Source of the DNA: Rhineura floridana
Taxonomy: Eukaryota > Chordata > Lepidosauria > Squamata > Rhineuridae
Assembly: GCF_030035675.1 (NCBI RefSeq)
Contig: NC_084482.1
Location: forward strand, 222,376,943 to 222,440,942
Length of the DNA: 64,000 nt
Reading direction: 5' to 3'
Shown here: one piece after another, positions 1 through 9,859 of the stretch
How the letters are laid out: each line of letters opens with the position of its first letter
How positions within the stretch are numbered: position 1 is the stretch's first letter
Program-made: the position numbers and the translations under genes
Notes under the pieces: model-generated
Seen by the model: the letters and a program-made list of their open reading frames with translations, nothing else
What the model was told of the DNA's origin: nothing
Databases searched by the model: none

Positions 1-123
1 AGGTGTGCCCTCTGAGGAAGAAGAACAAAGCATGAATCCAAGAAAAAATGGAAGAGGAACTTCACAATTTAAACATAAATAGACAATGGACACTCTTTGA
101 GGACCAGCATGACAAAGGCTTAC

Positions 124-455
124 CTCAAAATGTTTCTTCACATTGGATGAGGAGGAAACAGCTGATCTCAGATTTTTGATCCTTGGAAGGCAGTAATTGC
201 ATCGTACAACAACATTTTTCCCACTCTGGCTCACAAATGTACAAGCTTTCTCAAAGCCAAACCATGGTACTTGCTGTTCTGCAGATGTGGCTGTGGGCAA
301 CTGGCACTGCTTCATGCCCTCCTCCTCCTCGTGCACAGGGCCTCCTTTCTGAACCTCACTTTCTAGTTTTGCCTCCTCAGGATCAACAAGCTGTGACTCA
401 AGTGGCCGCACTAACTGACTGCTGCTGTCAGCAGCAAAACCTGCAACAGGCATCT
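124..455 (-). CDS. Probable exon with BED-type zinc finger; gene runs off the left edge
   Basis: Read on the minus strand, a pyrimidine-rich acceptor ending TATTACAG precedes base 455, and a GAG|GTAAGC donor follows base 124. From the ATG at 453 the frame is open for 110 codons and stays open to the window edge. The protein begins MPVAGFAADSSSQ, has an acidic Glu-rich middle, then FVSQSGKNVVVRCNYCLPR and SNVKKHFE. A Cys-X2-Cys pair followed about 20 residues later by a Lys-rich segment with His is the pattern of a BED finger, a DNA-binding module of hAT transposases and of host ZBED-like proteins. The last zinc ligand would lie in the next exon, outside the window. Seen: open frame, splice borders, CxxC and His. 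Inferred: BED family. It may be a host gene or a domesticated or decayed hAT transposase. The ATG may be internal if upstream exons exist. Confidence 0.55.
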
Positions 456-599
456 CTGTAATAAACAAGAGATAATGCTCCTATATGGGTGAACTTCAGC
501 TGTGATGTGCCCCCATCTCTTCCCCATGCTGCAAGATCCCCCAGTCAGAGTGGAAGTAAGCAGGTCAATAGCACAATTAAAAGAGATCCTATTTGCATC

Positions 600-815
600 A
601 TTTTTGCTCACTAAATAACCCTGCCTGGGCCAGTCTAACCTACTATCTCACAGGGTTGTTGTGAGAACAAAATGAGACTAGGGTTCAAATCCCCACATAG
701 CCATGAAGCTCACTGGGTGACCTTGGGCCAGTCACTGCCTCTCAGCCTCATGAAAACCCTATTCATAGGGTCACCATAAGTTGGAATCAACTTGAAGGCG
801 GTACATATATTTTTT
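600..815 (+). mobile_element. Sauria-type SINE, with a second SINE fragment at its left
   Basis: Positions 678-815 carry a B-box-like GGTTCAAATCC, the conserved GTGACCTTGGGCCAGTCA core and the tail GGGTCACCATAAGTTGGAAT, which matches the BovB LINE 3' end used by Sauria SINEs for mobilisation. Positions 600-677 resemble the 3' part of a related SINE (CTCACAGGGTTGTTGTGAG). Confidence 0.7.
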
Positions 816-968
816 ATTTTGAATATGATGATTATGATAATAAATATGCAGCATTTCAAATTAATTCTGTATGAGAAGCATTCCATGCCAAGCTTGGAAA
901 ACCAAGGATGAGGTATAAAATGTAGACAAAAATACTTTTGACAAAATGCCGTTTATATTTTATATATA
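816..968. other. AT-rich spacer, nothing recognised
   Basis: AT-rich sequence with short TATATA runs between the SINE and the left border of the segmental duplication. I see no coding or repeat signal. Confidence 0.4.
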
Positions 969-1447
969 TGAGCCTGGGTAGGGAACATTTAATCTAGCCT
1001 ACTTGCTTTCAGCAAGAAGGGTTAAGTGCCTTCAGGCTAGGGCAGTCACCAGAAGGCCACAGCAGAGACAAAGGAGCCTAGTGTTGTGGAGATGTTAGAT
1101 GGGAGCTTTGGGGAGTAAAGATGGAGGCTCCTGAAGGCTGCAATTCTAAACACACTTACTAAGGGATTAAGCCCCATAGAACTCAACAGGACTGACTTCT
1201 AAGTAGATATAGTTTGGACTGTGCTGTTGGTAAACCTTGACTAGGGTTCTTCTGCAAAGACATCCATATCCAAGCAGGGTTGGCAACCCCCTGCCTGGAA
1301 TACCCTGCCCTTATCTTTTAATGTGGCTGCTCCAAATGTTTTTACAGATTTGACCCTTTACTTCAGAAAGAGGTCTGAAAAATGAGTAAGAGTAAGAAGT
1401 ATCTTTTAAAATTGTTCTTTTCAATTCACTCTTGAATGAACATCATA

Positions 1448-1660
1448 CCTAGGGCAGATCCACACCATTCCTTTAAAGCACATTCAACACCCATTTGAAG
1501 CACATGAATCCCACCACAGAATCATGGGAACTGCAGTTTGTTAAGAGTGGTGAGAACTATAATTGTGAGGGGGAAATGACACTTCCCAGAATTCTTTAGG
1601 GGAAGTCATGCGCTTTAAATGCGAGTTGGATGTGCTTTTCATATATTGTGTGAATCCGCT
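1448..1660. mobile_element. MITE-like palindromic repeat (GGGCAGATCCACACC family)
   Basis: Begins AGGGCAGATCCACACCATTC and contains AATCATGGGAACTGCAGTTTG followed by a partly complementary arm (CCAGAATTCTTTAGGGGAAGTC, then GCGCTTTAAATGCGAG). Related copies lie at about 50573-50770 and 30560-30705. The fold-back structure fits a short non-autonomous DNA transposon, probably hAT-like. Confidence 0.55.
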
Positions 1661-1884
1661 TAATAAATTTTGCCTGCATGTAAATTGTTTTAATTAATTT
1701 TTCAAAATGGAAATAAGCTATAAAGTGTAGTGGGTGACCATGGGCTACTCACCATTTCTCAGCCTATCTGCCCCTCAGGATGAAAACAATGGAGAACCAT
1801 GACTACCCCAAGGCATACTTAAAATGTAAAGGAAGTATTGTACAACCATGGTATGCAATTGGATACTTATAGGGACACAGCATG

Positions 1885-2880
1885 ACAAAACTGGGTGGAA
1901 GTAATGAGTGGGGTACCACAGGGCTCGGTCCTGGGCCCAGTGCTCTTCAACATTTTTATTAACTACTTGGATGAGGAGGTACAGAGCATGCTTATCAAAT
2001 TTGCAGATGATACAAAATTGGGGAGCATAGCTAATACCGTGGAAGACAGAAACAAAATTCAAAGGGACCTTGATAGGCTGGAGCATGGGGCTGAAAACAA
2101 CAGAATGAAATTCAACAGGGATAAATGCAAAGTTCTACTTAGGAAAAAGAAACCAAATGCACAGTTATAAGTTGGGGGATACTTGGCTCAGGAGTACGAC
2201 ATGCAAGAAGGATCTTGGAATTGTTGTTGATCACAAGCTGAATATGAGCCAACAGTGTGATGTGGCTGCAAAAAAGGCAAATGCTATATCAGGCTGCATT
2301 AACAGAAGTATAGTTTCCAAATCATGTGAAGTATTAGTTCCGCTCTATTCAGCACTGGTTAGGCCTCATCTTGAGTGCTGTGTCCAGTTCTGGTCTCTGC
2401 ACTTCAAGAAGGATGCAGACAAACTGGAACAGGTTCAAAAGAGGGCAACAAGGATGATCAGGGGACTGGAAACAATGCCCTATGAGGAGAGACTGAAGGA
2501 ACTGGGCATATTTAACCTGGAGAAGAGAAGACTGAGGGGAGATATGATAGCACTCTTCAAGTACTTGAAAGATTGCCACACAGAGGAGGGCCGGGATCTC
2601 TTCTCGATGATCCCAGAGTGCAGGACACAGAATAATGGGCTCAAGTTGCAAGAAGCTAGATTTCAACTTCACACCAGGAAAAGCTTCCTAACTGTTAGAG
2701 CGATACAACAATGGAACTAATTACTAGAGAGGTAGTGGGATTTCCAACACTGGAGGCATTCAAGAGGCAGCTGGACAGCCATCTGTCGGGAATGCTTTGA
2801 TTTGGATTCCTGCATTGAGCAAGGGGTTGGACTTGATGGCCTTATAGGCCCCTTCCAACTCTACTATTCTATGATTCTAT
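1885..2880 (+). mobile_element. CR1 LINE, 5'-truncated, RT C-terminus and 3' end
   Basis: Encodes CR1 reverse transcriptase pieces: SGVPQGSVLGPVLFNIFIN, then LIKFADDTKLG with the FADD catalytic motif, then the C-terminal region to near 2720. It ends with the CR1 terminal TTCTATGATTCTATG. The reading frame is broken near 2160 between the two parts. The duplicated segment at 48959-51985 has the empty site near 50990, so both borders are known to within a few bases and the insertion postdates the duplication. No target-site duplication is evident, as usual for CR1. Confidence 0.93.
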
Positions 2881-3019
2881 GAAAATATTTATATAAGCAT
2901 GACTATCAAATATGTTTATTTATATAACCTGTAAAGATATTTATAGTGCAATCCTATGTTTGTTTACTCAGAAGCAAGTCCCAATGTATTCAATGGGGCT
3001 TACTCAACCAGGGAAAACT

Positions 3020-3310
3020 GCAGCCTCAGGTGATAAGGAACTTGTTCTTTTAACAAGTCCTTTAAGTTGAGACCTTATCCCAGTCTGCGTCTGTGTTGAA
3101 ATTGCTTTTTAATATGTTTTTAAACTTTTTCTTAAAAGAAATGTTTTTAAAGCTTTTAAAAATGTTTTTAAAGATGTTTTGTTTTAATATATCTTAAAGT
3201 CTGTTTTTATGATTTTTAAAGTGTTTTTAGTGCTTTTGTTTGCTGCCCTGGGCTCCTACTGGGAGGAAGGATGGGATATAAATCAAATAATTAAAATAAA
3301 TAAATAAACT
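3020..3310 (+). mobile_element. L2-like LINE 3' tail (family b)
   Basis: Contains GAGACCTTATCCCAGTCTGC, long T-rich Tn-AAAG stretches, then CTGCCCTGGGCTCCTACTGG and GGATGGGATATAAAT. The same tail follows L2 reverse-transcriptase C-terminal coding sequence at 20790-21345, which identifies it. Other copies: 51290-51565 and 63223-63450. Confidence 0.75.
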
Positions 3311-3436
3311 TCGTTCATTTTTTTTAAAAATGAGTATTAGTTTCCTACATAATAAAAACTGTGATAAACCCTGCCTAATCAACAAGTCACAACTCTGGCG
3401 TCATTGGCTACAATCATGAAAGGGCGGGGTTACAGC

Positions 3437-4162
3437 CAGAGCTTTGAAAAGTTACTTTTTTAAACTACAACTCCCATCAACCCCAGCCAGCATGGCCACT
3501 GGATTGGGCTGATGGGAGTTGTAGCTAGAGCATGAATCTGTTTAAAAAAAGTTGTGCGGGGGGGCGGTTCACATTTTGGTGTATATCTCGGGAATTAGAC
3601 CACCTAGAAACTTACTTTTTTTTTAAATTGAAGCTGAGAGTCCGGAGAGTAAGGGGTGGTAGCCAGAGAGCTGGAGGGCCCCCCAAAACCAGAGACTCCA
3701 GCCAAAAACACACACACCAGGGCACACACACACACACACACACAAATCATCGTCACTCACCTCCACAGCTCTTCGCCACTCTGCTGCTGCCTTCCTTGCC
3801 CTGGCTTTTTTCTCCGGCGTCCATTTTGTCCTCTCAGACGCTAGCAGGCCCTGCCTATTCACCTCTTCCCTCGTGCATCCTAACACAGATCACGAGGGAA
3901 GAGACAGTCTGCGCAGAGGTCCAATCAGTGTGAGGCACATGTCTTGTGTTAACCAATCACAACCAGGAGCTGACTTCCCCTTGTTCCCGCCCCCAAGTAA
4001 CGTCCAACCTAACGTGGAAACGATAAAGTTGCAGCTGAAAAGTAGGGAAATTACTAGTCGTTCCTTTACTTGCCAAATGTAATGGAATTACCCACTCGTT
4101 ATTTAAAATTGTAACTAATTACAAGTAACTCGTTAAAAATAACGAGTTACTTCCAAGCTCTG
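3437..4162. mobile_element. hAT-like non-autonomous element with CAGAGCTT ends
   Basis: Starts CAGAGCTTTGAAAAGTTACT and ends ACTTCCAAGCTCTG, which are inverted. The first 100 bases hold the fold-back arm pair around CTACAACTCCCATCA and TGATGGGAGTTGTAG, as in the copy at 39108-39223. The interior has a short CA microsatellite (3722-3745), a pyrimidine-rich block and, near the right end, repeats of AACTCGTTA. No transposase coding is seen. Flanks show no clear 8-bp duplication because CR1 abuts the right end, so it could be two related MITEs. Confidence 0.5.
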
Positions 4163-4163
4163 G

Positions 4164-4632
4164 AATCATTGAATAGTAGAGTTGGAAGGGGCCTATAAGG
4201 CCATTGAGTCCAATGCTCAATGCAGGAATCCAAATCAAAGCATTCCCAACAGATGGCTGTCCAGCTGCCTCTTGAATGCCTCCAGTGTCGGAGAGCCCAC
4301 TACCTCTCTAGGTAATTCATTCCATTGTTGTATGGCTCTAACAGTTACTAAGTTTTTCCTGATGTCCAGTCAAAATCTGGCTTCCTGCAACTTGAGCTCA
4401 TTATTCCGTGTCCTGCACTCTGGGACGATTGAGAAGAGATCCCGGCCCTCCTCTGTGTGATAGCCTTTCATGTACTTGAAGAGTGCTATCATATCTCCCC
4501 TCAGTCTTCTCTTCTCCAGGCTAAACATGCCCAGTTCTTTCAGTCTCTCTTCCTAGGGCTTTGTTTCCAGTCCTCTGATCATCTTTGTTGCCCTCCTCTG
4601 AACCTGTTCCAGTTTGTCTGCATCCTATACAC
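4164..4632 (-). mobile_element. CR1 LINE fragment, 3' end
   Basis: The minus-strand CR1 3' end (complement of TCTACTATTCAATGATTC) leads into the RT C-terminal region around CTAGGCTAAACATGCCCAG. Same family as 1885-2880. Its 3' terminus touches the right end of the neighbouring MITE. 5'-truncated at about 4632. Confidence 0.9.
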
Positions 4633-4870
4633 TTTGTGTTGGAATCAAAGGATGCTGATGAAATTCTTATTGTTATGGGTACGGCAAATATGAATGACTT
4701 GCTTTGGTATTGTAAATAGAATCAAGCAAAAACAATTCTTGAATAAAAATAGATATTGGCAGTTTTATTTCAATTCCATTCCCTAATATTCCTCGCCTGG
4801 AACTTACCTCTTTCACAGTTACTGCACACTGGGTCAACATCTTCATTGAGCTATCCACTATGGTATATGG
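4630..4870 (-). other. Chimeric block: CR1 family-b piece fused to unidentified sequence
   Basis: On the minus strand, 4870-4780 matches the CR1 family-b segment around CCAGTGTGCAGTAACTGTGA. It is followed by about 110 bp around TTGATTCTATTTACAATACC that is not CR1. A similar arrangement lies in the opposite orientation at about 31140-31355. Confidence 0.5.
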
Positions 4871-5340
4871 CAGTGCTTTATCAGGACGGTTATAGTGGAT
4901 AGTGTTTTTAGGACTGTAGACTGAAGCCTATTTCTTTTTAATTATTTATTTAATGAATAAAAAAGGAGAATGAGGTCCAATTACCAGCAGGGCTATCCTT
5001 TTAGGCAAAGAGCAGAAGACCAGTAATGGTCATATGAGTTGTTGAGCAATCTTTGATAATACCCCTCCTTCCTTCCCTTTGTGTCAAAGAGAGATTCCAA
5101 TCACTCTGTGTCTGTGTATAAAAGGAGAACAGAAGAGAACCTCAGTTGGACAGCTGGGCATCAGGGCTGTGCTCCGTATTCAAACAAATCCTGAAGAACA
5201 AACAAACTGTTGTTCTTTGGCACTGATTTGTGATGAAACCATTGGACGGAGTCAGTCTCTTCCTCCTATGGGGCAGGGAACATATTTCCAGATATTTGTT
5301 AACAAAAAAAAGCTTATTTGAAGTTTTAAAAGTAAGAGCT
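4871..5340. other. Unassigned stretch
   Basis: No gene seen. A TATA-like GTATAAAAGGAGAAC lies at about 5116, followed by an unrecognised 80-codon open stretch (5079-5321) with no family resemblance I can name. Confidence 0.3.
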
Positions 5341-6106
5341 TGTCAAGAATGTCTGGTTTGTTAACTAAAACGGTTCTGTGGTGAGGAGTTGTGGGAAAAA
5401 ACATCTTGCCTGAATTAGGGCCTCTGGAAGGCCATGAGAGTGTTGGTTCTCACAGCTGAACTCAGTTAATTGGGCTGTGAGTAAGAACACCTGCTTATCA
5501 GCCTGAGACTGGTACCTCAAGGTCACAGGCCTGGGAAGGGTGGAGAAGTGCCCGACTGTCAGGCATGAAAGCTCTGGAAGATTTCAACATCTGAAAGCCC
5601 TCTGATTGGCTGATTAATTCCTGTCTGTTGTTGGGCTTTTTCCCAATAAAAGTAGAGTTATAGTTCTGGGTCTTTGTCCCCCAATGTTCCTTGGTGCTAC
5701 CTGGCATTGGGAGTCCATCTTCTATCTGCTATCCAGGCTATACATCTCTGGGGAGATGTGGAACCATGAAATTATTCTGCTGTCTTCCTATAGTGTGAGT
5801 ATAGAATAGGTTAGACAGATTTGCTATTTTTCTTGTGACTTGAACTCTCTGTATTTTTGTATTGTACACATTGTACCTAATGTGTGTGGTTTAAGGAATT
5901 ATTTTACTGCTATATTTTTGCACTTATATTTTATTCTAATAAAGCTATCTCTTATTTACCAGTGTGTGTTCATTTCAAGGGGAAATTGGCTCTGAATCCA
6001 GCACCTTGGCCAATTGGCCACAGACTACTGTATATTTGGGTATTTTGCCTTAAGTCTCCAAGGCAAGGAGTGCATCCTTAGCTGTTGTCTTTTGGAATCT
6101 TTGACA
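5341..6106 (+). mobile_element. Solo-LTR-like fossil (retroviral/LTR type)
   Basis: A 766-bp unit starting TGTCAAGAATG and ending ATCTTTGACA, so its ends are TG...CA and inverted (TGTCAA/TTGACA). It holds a GATTGGCTGATTAATT CAAT-like motif, a TATA-like CCCAATAAAAGTAG and a polyadenylation signal TCTAATAAAGC in the order expected for U3-R-U5. Flanking bases do not form a clear target duplication. Looks old and solo; no internal coding region is attached with certainty. Confidence 0.5.
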
Positions 6107-6700
6107 GGTCTATTTCTGGCACTGGGTTTCCCCTTGGCCCAGAGTGGGTGACCAGGTTTAAGGGATGGTGGCAGTCTACCTACCTTGCAGGGTTGTTTTT
6201 GGTTTAACTCATTCCTGGTAAGGGAGAAATGGGTTGTGCCTGGCTGGGATCAATTGTCCTGGGCTTGGGAGTCAACCCTGGTGGGAATTTGTGAGTTCTT
6301 GATGCAGCCCAGTTCCCCCGATGCACAATGTGCTGTTCCACCTTCCACTCACTTCAGCTCTGATTGTAGCATTTCTGCAGGACCTCCAAGTTAACTTAGA
6401 AAAACTGCTTAATCTTCTTCAGTCTCAGGATGTTACCCTTCCAGTACTGAGGGTCACCCTTCTGCACAGCCACCATCCTGCTGACCTGAGGCAAGCACCT
6501 CCGGGTGACAACATAATAATGAGTGATGGGCTGCTCCCACCATGAACTGGGGCAGCCCCTGGCTGGGCTCCCACACCCCCAAGTAGAAGTAACACAGGGT
6601 GTGTCAGGAGGAAGCTCCCAAGGGAACTGCCAAGGCAGAGTGGGGGATCTTGCTGTGAAAACAGACCTCTTTCCAGCTGCCTTTCATATAATATTATTAC
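6107..6700. other. Unassigned stretch
   Basis: A short SINE-like piece (CTACCTACCTTGCAGGGTTG, about 6176-6196) and otherwise unrecognised sequence. Open stretches here lack family resemblance. Confidence 0.3.
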
Positions 6701-6715
6701 TATTACTACTGCTTT
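6701..6715. repeat. Left target-site duplication of the L1-clade element
   Basis: TATTACTACTGCTTT, repeated perfectly at 8736-8750. Confidence 0.9.
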
Positions 6716-8735
6716 TTTAAAAAAATTAATTTTTATTCCAATTTTCAAAAACAGAAAACAACACAAAACAAAAACAATTATACAAAAAAAATAAAATGTT
6801 GACTTCTGATTTGTCGCAGATCAACCATAGGTCTACAATATATAACAATCCTGTCTCTAAAATTATATTACAAAATCACTTTCCTCCAGTAGTTATCTTA
6901 ATTAATCATCAAATCTCATAAACATTACTTTATTCTTTCCACAAAAAGTCCAAAAGAGATTTCAATTCCTTGAGAGATATATCTTTCAATTTTTCTCCAA
7001 ATAAACATATTGCTTAATCCATCTGATTCAAATCTATTAGGTTCAATAATTTCAATAGCCATTCCTCCATTATCTATATTAATTCCATCTTCCATCTTCA
7101 ATAATCCTGTTAAGTCCAGTAATTTCAGCAGCCATTCTTCCATTATCAGTATCCCATAATAATCTTGTTGTCATAGCCATAATCCAAATAAACATATTGA
7201 TTAATCCATCTTGTCAAATCTATTAGGTCCAATAATTTCCATAACCATTCTTCCATTATCAATATTAATTCCATCTTCCATCTTCAATAGTCCTGTTAAA
7301 TCCAGTGGTTTCAGTATCCATTCATCCATTATCAGTATCTCATGATGATCTTGCTGTCATAGCCATAGTCATATAATAAGAGTCTGATGGGAATTTCCCC
7401 CTTCACAAATATGTCCTTGCCATCAATTCTGAATATGTTTCTGAAATATTGTTGTAAAGTCACTTCTCTGCTCTTCTTTTTTACAAAATGCACTGGCTCA
7501 TCTCTTACGAGTTTTTCCATTGTCACATATTTGTAATTAATTCCATAGATTTTTTCTATGTTAAGCTCCATCACATCATTCCAGTCAAGAAAATTATCCA
7601 AGACATTGATAACTTTATCACTAATATCTTCATTAGTTTCTTCAGAGACAACGTTGAATTCCAAACAGTAAACTTTATTTCTAACATCCGTAAACTCCAG
7701 ATCTTTTTCCAATTCCTCATTTGTTCCAATCTCCATGGCTTGTATCTTCCCTTTAATTTTTCTTTTCTCATCTCTAATCCCATCAAAATCCTCTTTCACA
7801 GAATCCCCTATTTTTTTAAACTCCTGCATCATTTTGCTAAGTTCAATTTTCATCCCCTGTCTGCCCTGTGTCAGGGTTTGTTTCATTATCTCAATCTCAC
7901 TCATTATTTTCTGAAACATAATTTCTTCCATGGTCTCAGTCACTTTCCTGGTTGTCATTCTTAAAACCACAAAAACAAAAAATTATTTCAGCCACAATTG
8001 GGTTAATGTTTCAGGCTTGCAGACATCAATACAGCCTGCCTTATCTCTTATATATTCAGGAAAACAAAACAAGTTTAGTTCCCAGCTTCAAACAGTTAGT
8101 GGCGTCGTGAGTAAGCAGATTCGTCAAAATGAAATAGACCAAAAAAAAAAAAGTTTCAGACATAATACTCCAAAGTTCATAAATCAAATTTATTTATTTT
8201 TTTCCCTCCTCGAAATAAAAATCCGTCTTCCGTTAATATCTTTAGAATGCACTTCCAGGCCCGCTTTTTGCAATAAAAACAAAGATAAGCTTTTTTCGAT
8301 TTCTTTCCTCCTTAGTTTCGTGAGTGAAAGAGAAAATTTTTAACTCACCCAGCAGTTCTTTATAGCTGATTCATTGACAAATGTCTTTTTGGTGCAACAA
8401 TTTAAACCAAGTAAAAAAAAAAATGGAAAGAAGGATGCTTGCCTGTTAGTTCATTTTTCTTTGAAGAAAAGATAAATGTGTCGCTTAATCAGCAAGAGCT
8501 TTGATGGAAGTCCATCCGGCATTCGCTGGCTGAACTTTCTCTCATAAATTAATGAAATCCAGTCCTCCCAACAAAAACAGGCTTTGTGGTTAATCTCACG
8601 TTTCTCCCTGACCGGGAGAAAGTCTTAACCAGTCAAAAAAAAAACATTCTGACTGATTTTAAAGCTGAAAAAGCTTCTTCTGAGACAAGAGCTGTCTCAG
8701 AGGCAGCACAGGCGAAATCACCCTTCCCGGAAGTC
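6716..8735 (-). mobile_element. ORF1-only L1-clade element (HAL1-like), complete between its TSDs
   Basis: A 2,020-bp element on the minus strand bounded by a perfect 15-bp target-site duplication. In its own orientation: about 765 bp of 5' untranslated sequence (8735-7971), an L1-type ORF1 (7970-7332), then about 616 bp of AT-rich 3' sequence with two tandem units of about 180 bp (about 7385-7200 and 7190-7010), ending in an A-rich tail at 6716. There is no endonuclease or reverse transcriptase. Both ends are present, so this is not ordinary 5' truncation. Either ORF2 was lost before this copy moved, giving a non-autonomous element like mammalian half-L1, or the deletion came after insertion. 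Confidence 0.75.
7332..7970 (-). CDS. L1-clade ORF1 protein, 212 aa
   Basis: Unbroken 212-codon frame. The N-terminal half is rich in Lys, Glu, Met and Ile with heptad-like spacing (MQEFKKIGDSVKEDFDGI), fitting the ORF1 trimerising coiled coil. The C-terminal half has YCLEFNVVSEETNEDISDKV, then IEKIYGINYKYV and VHFVKKKSREVTLQQYFRN, which resembles the L1 ORF1 RNA-binding domain (family pattern: I.G..E, ED......F......IE..YR.., HF..K..RE.IL). Known role: binds L1 RNA as a nucleic-acid chaperone. It is shorter than typical ORF1p (about 300 aa), so the C-terminal domain is probably cut. Two in-frame starts exist (residues 1 and 5). Confidence 0.7.
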   Translation of the reverse strand: MVLRMTTRKVTETMEEIMFQKIMSEIEIMKQTLTQGRQGMKIELSKMMQEFKKIGDSVKEDFDGIRDEKRKIKGKIQAMEIGTNEELEKDLEFTDVRNKVYCLEFNVVSEETNEDISDKVINVLDNFLDWNDVMELNIEKIYGINYKYVTMEKLVRDEPVHFVKKKSREVTLQQYFRNIFRIDGKDIFVKGEIPIRLLLYDYGYDSKIIMRY

Positions 8736-8750
8736 TATTACTACTGCTTT

Positions 8751-9530
8751 ATTATAAATATACTGCTTAATCAATCAACATCATCTGATTGTCCTGATGC
8801 GCAACCTATTCTCTGGACAAGAGACTACTGAAGGGACAGAATATGGAGAAACCGATTGGTTCGCCATCAGAAAGGGTGTTTGACAGGGGTGTATTTTATC
8901 ACCCTATTTGTTTAATCTGTATGCAGAACATATACGGAAAGTGGGATTGGACCAAGATGAACAAGGTGTGAAAATTGGAGGAAAAAATATCAATAATTTA
9001 AGATATTTATTTATTTATTTATTTATTTATTTATTGTGCTTTTATACCGCCCTTTAGCAATAAGCTCTCAGGGCGGTGTACAACAATAAAAACAGGTTAA
9101 AATACAAGTGAGTATAAATAAAATGCACTATAAAACATATGTGAAAACAAGATTGCAACAAAAAAAATTAAAATTAGCATTTGAAATTTAAAATTTGAGA
9201 TATGCAGATGATACCATACTACTAGCAGAAACCAGTAATGATTTGAAATGAATGCTGATGAAAGTGAAAGAGGAAAGCACAAAAGCAAGACTACAGCTGA
9301 ACCTCAAAAAGACTAAAGTAATGACAACCGACAATTTATGTAACTTTAAAGTTGACAATGAGGACATTGAACTTGTCAAGGATTATCAATACCTTGGCAC
9401 GTCATTAACCAAAATGGAGACAATAGTCAAGAAATCAGAAGAAGGCTAGGACTGGGGAAGGCAGCTATGAGAGAACTAGAGAAGGTCCTCAAATGCAAAG
9501 ATGTATCACTGAATGCTAAAGTCAGGATCA
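8751..9530 (+). mobile_element. BovB (RTE) LINE fragment, split by an L2/SINE tail
   Basis: Encodes RTE reverse-transcriptase pieces: FAIRKGV, a stop in place of Arg, then QGCILSP and LFNLYAEHIRK, then YADDTILLAETSND with the YADD active site, then LQLNLKKTKVM and LVKDYQYLGT. About 9000-9195 is an inserted LINE tail in the opposite orientation (AATAAAT repeats, GGCGGTATAAAAGCACAA on its own strand), flanked by near-identical AATTTAAGATAT and AATTTGAGATAT. Host-element frame is broken at several points. BovB is known for horizontal transfer between squamates and ruminants. Confidence 0.9.
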
Positions 9531-9859
9531 TGCAGCATCCAGACTACGGATGCTACCACATGGCCAACAACATGTGACACCACTCCTAAAAGATCTGCAC
9601 TGGCTGGCCATCCACTACTGAGGAAAGTTCAAGGGGCTTGTATTAATTTGCAAAGCCCTGAACAACTTAAGTTCAGGGTATCTTCAGAACCACTTCATCC
9701 CCTATATCGCAGCTCAATCATTGATATCATCTGCAGGAGCGATGCTGATCATCCCCTCAGTTGAGGAGGCTCATTTAACATCAACACATAATCAGACCTT
9801 CAGTGTCCTCAGCCCAGTTCTACAGAATGCTCTGTGAAAAGAGATTTAGCAGATGCCTT
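9530..9859 (+). mobile_element. L2-like LINE, 5' part of a copy split by an LTR element
   Basis: Encodes a decayed L2 RT C-terminus: LLKDLHWLAIHY, ICKALNNLSSGYLQNHFIPY, HNQTFSVLSPVLQNAL. It resumes after the LTR at 10671 (TTTTAACTTTTAAGTGCTTG) and runs to about 10800. Confidence 0.7.

Larger units (their letters stand above)
969..3390 (+). repeat. Segmental duplication, copy A (partner 48959-51985)
   Basis: From GAGCCTGGGTAGGGAACATT to the ATTAGTTTCCTACATAATAA stretch near 3340 and the CCCTGCCTAAT that follows, this segment is colinear with 48959-51985, same strand, with many small differences. Copy A alone carries the CR1 at 1885-2880. Copy B alone carries about 1.1 kb at 49391-50505, a LINE-tail insert near 51046-51175 and a CA-rich block near 51600-51900. 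The shared parts include a hAT-like MITE (1448-1660), SINE-like sequence near 1725-1785 and an L2-type tail (3020-3310). The alternative is two copies of one large unclassified repeat. Confidence 0.75.
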
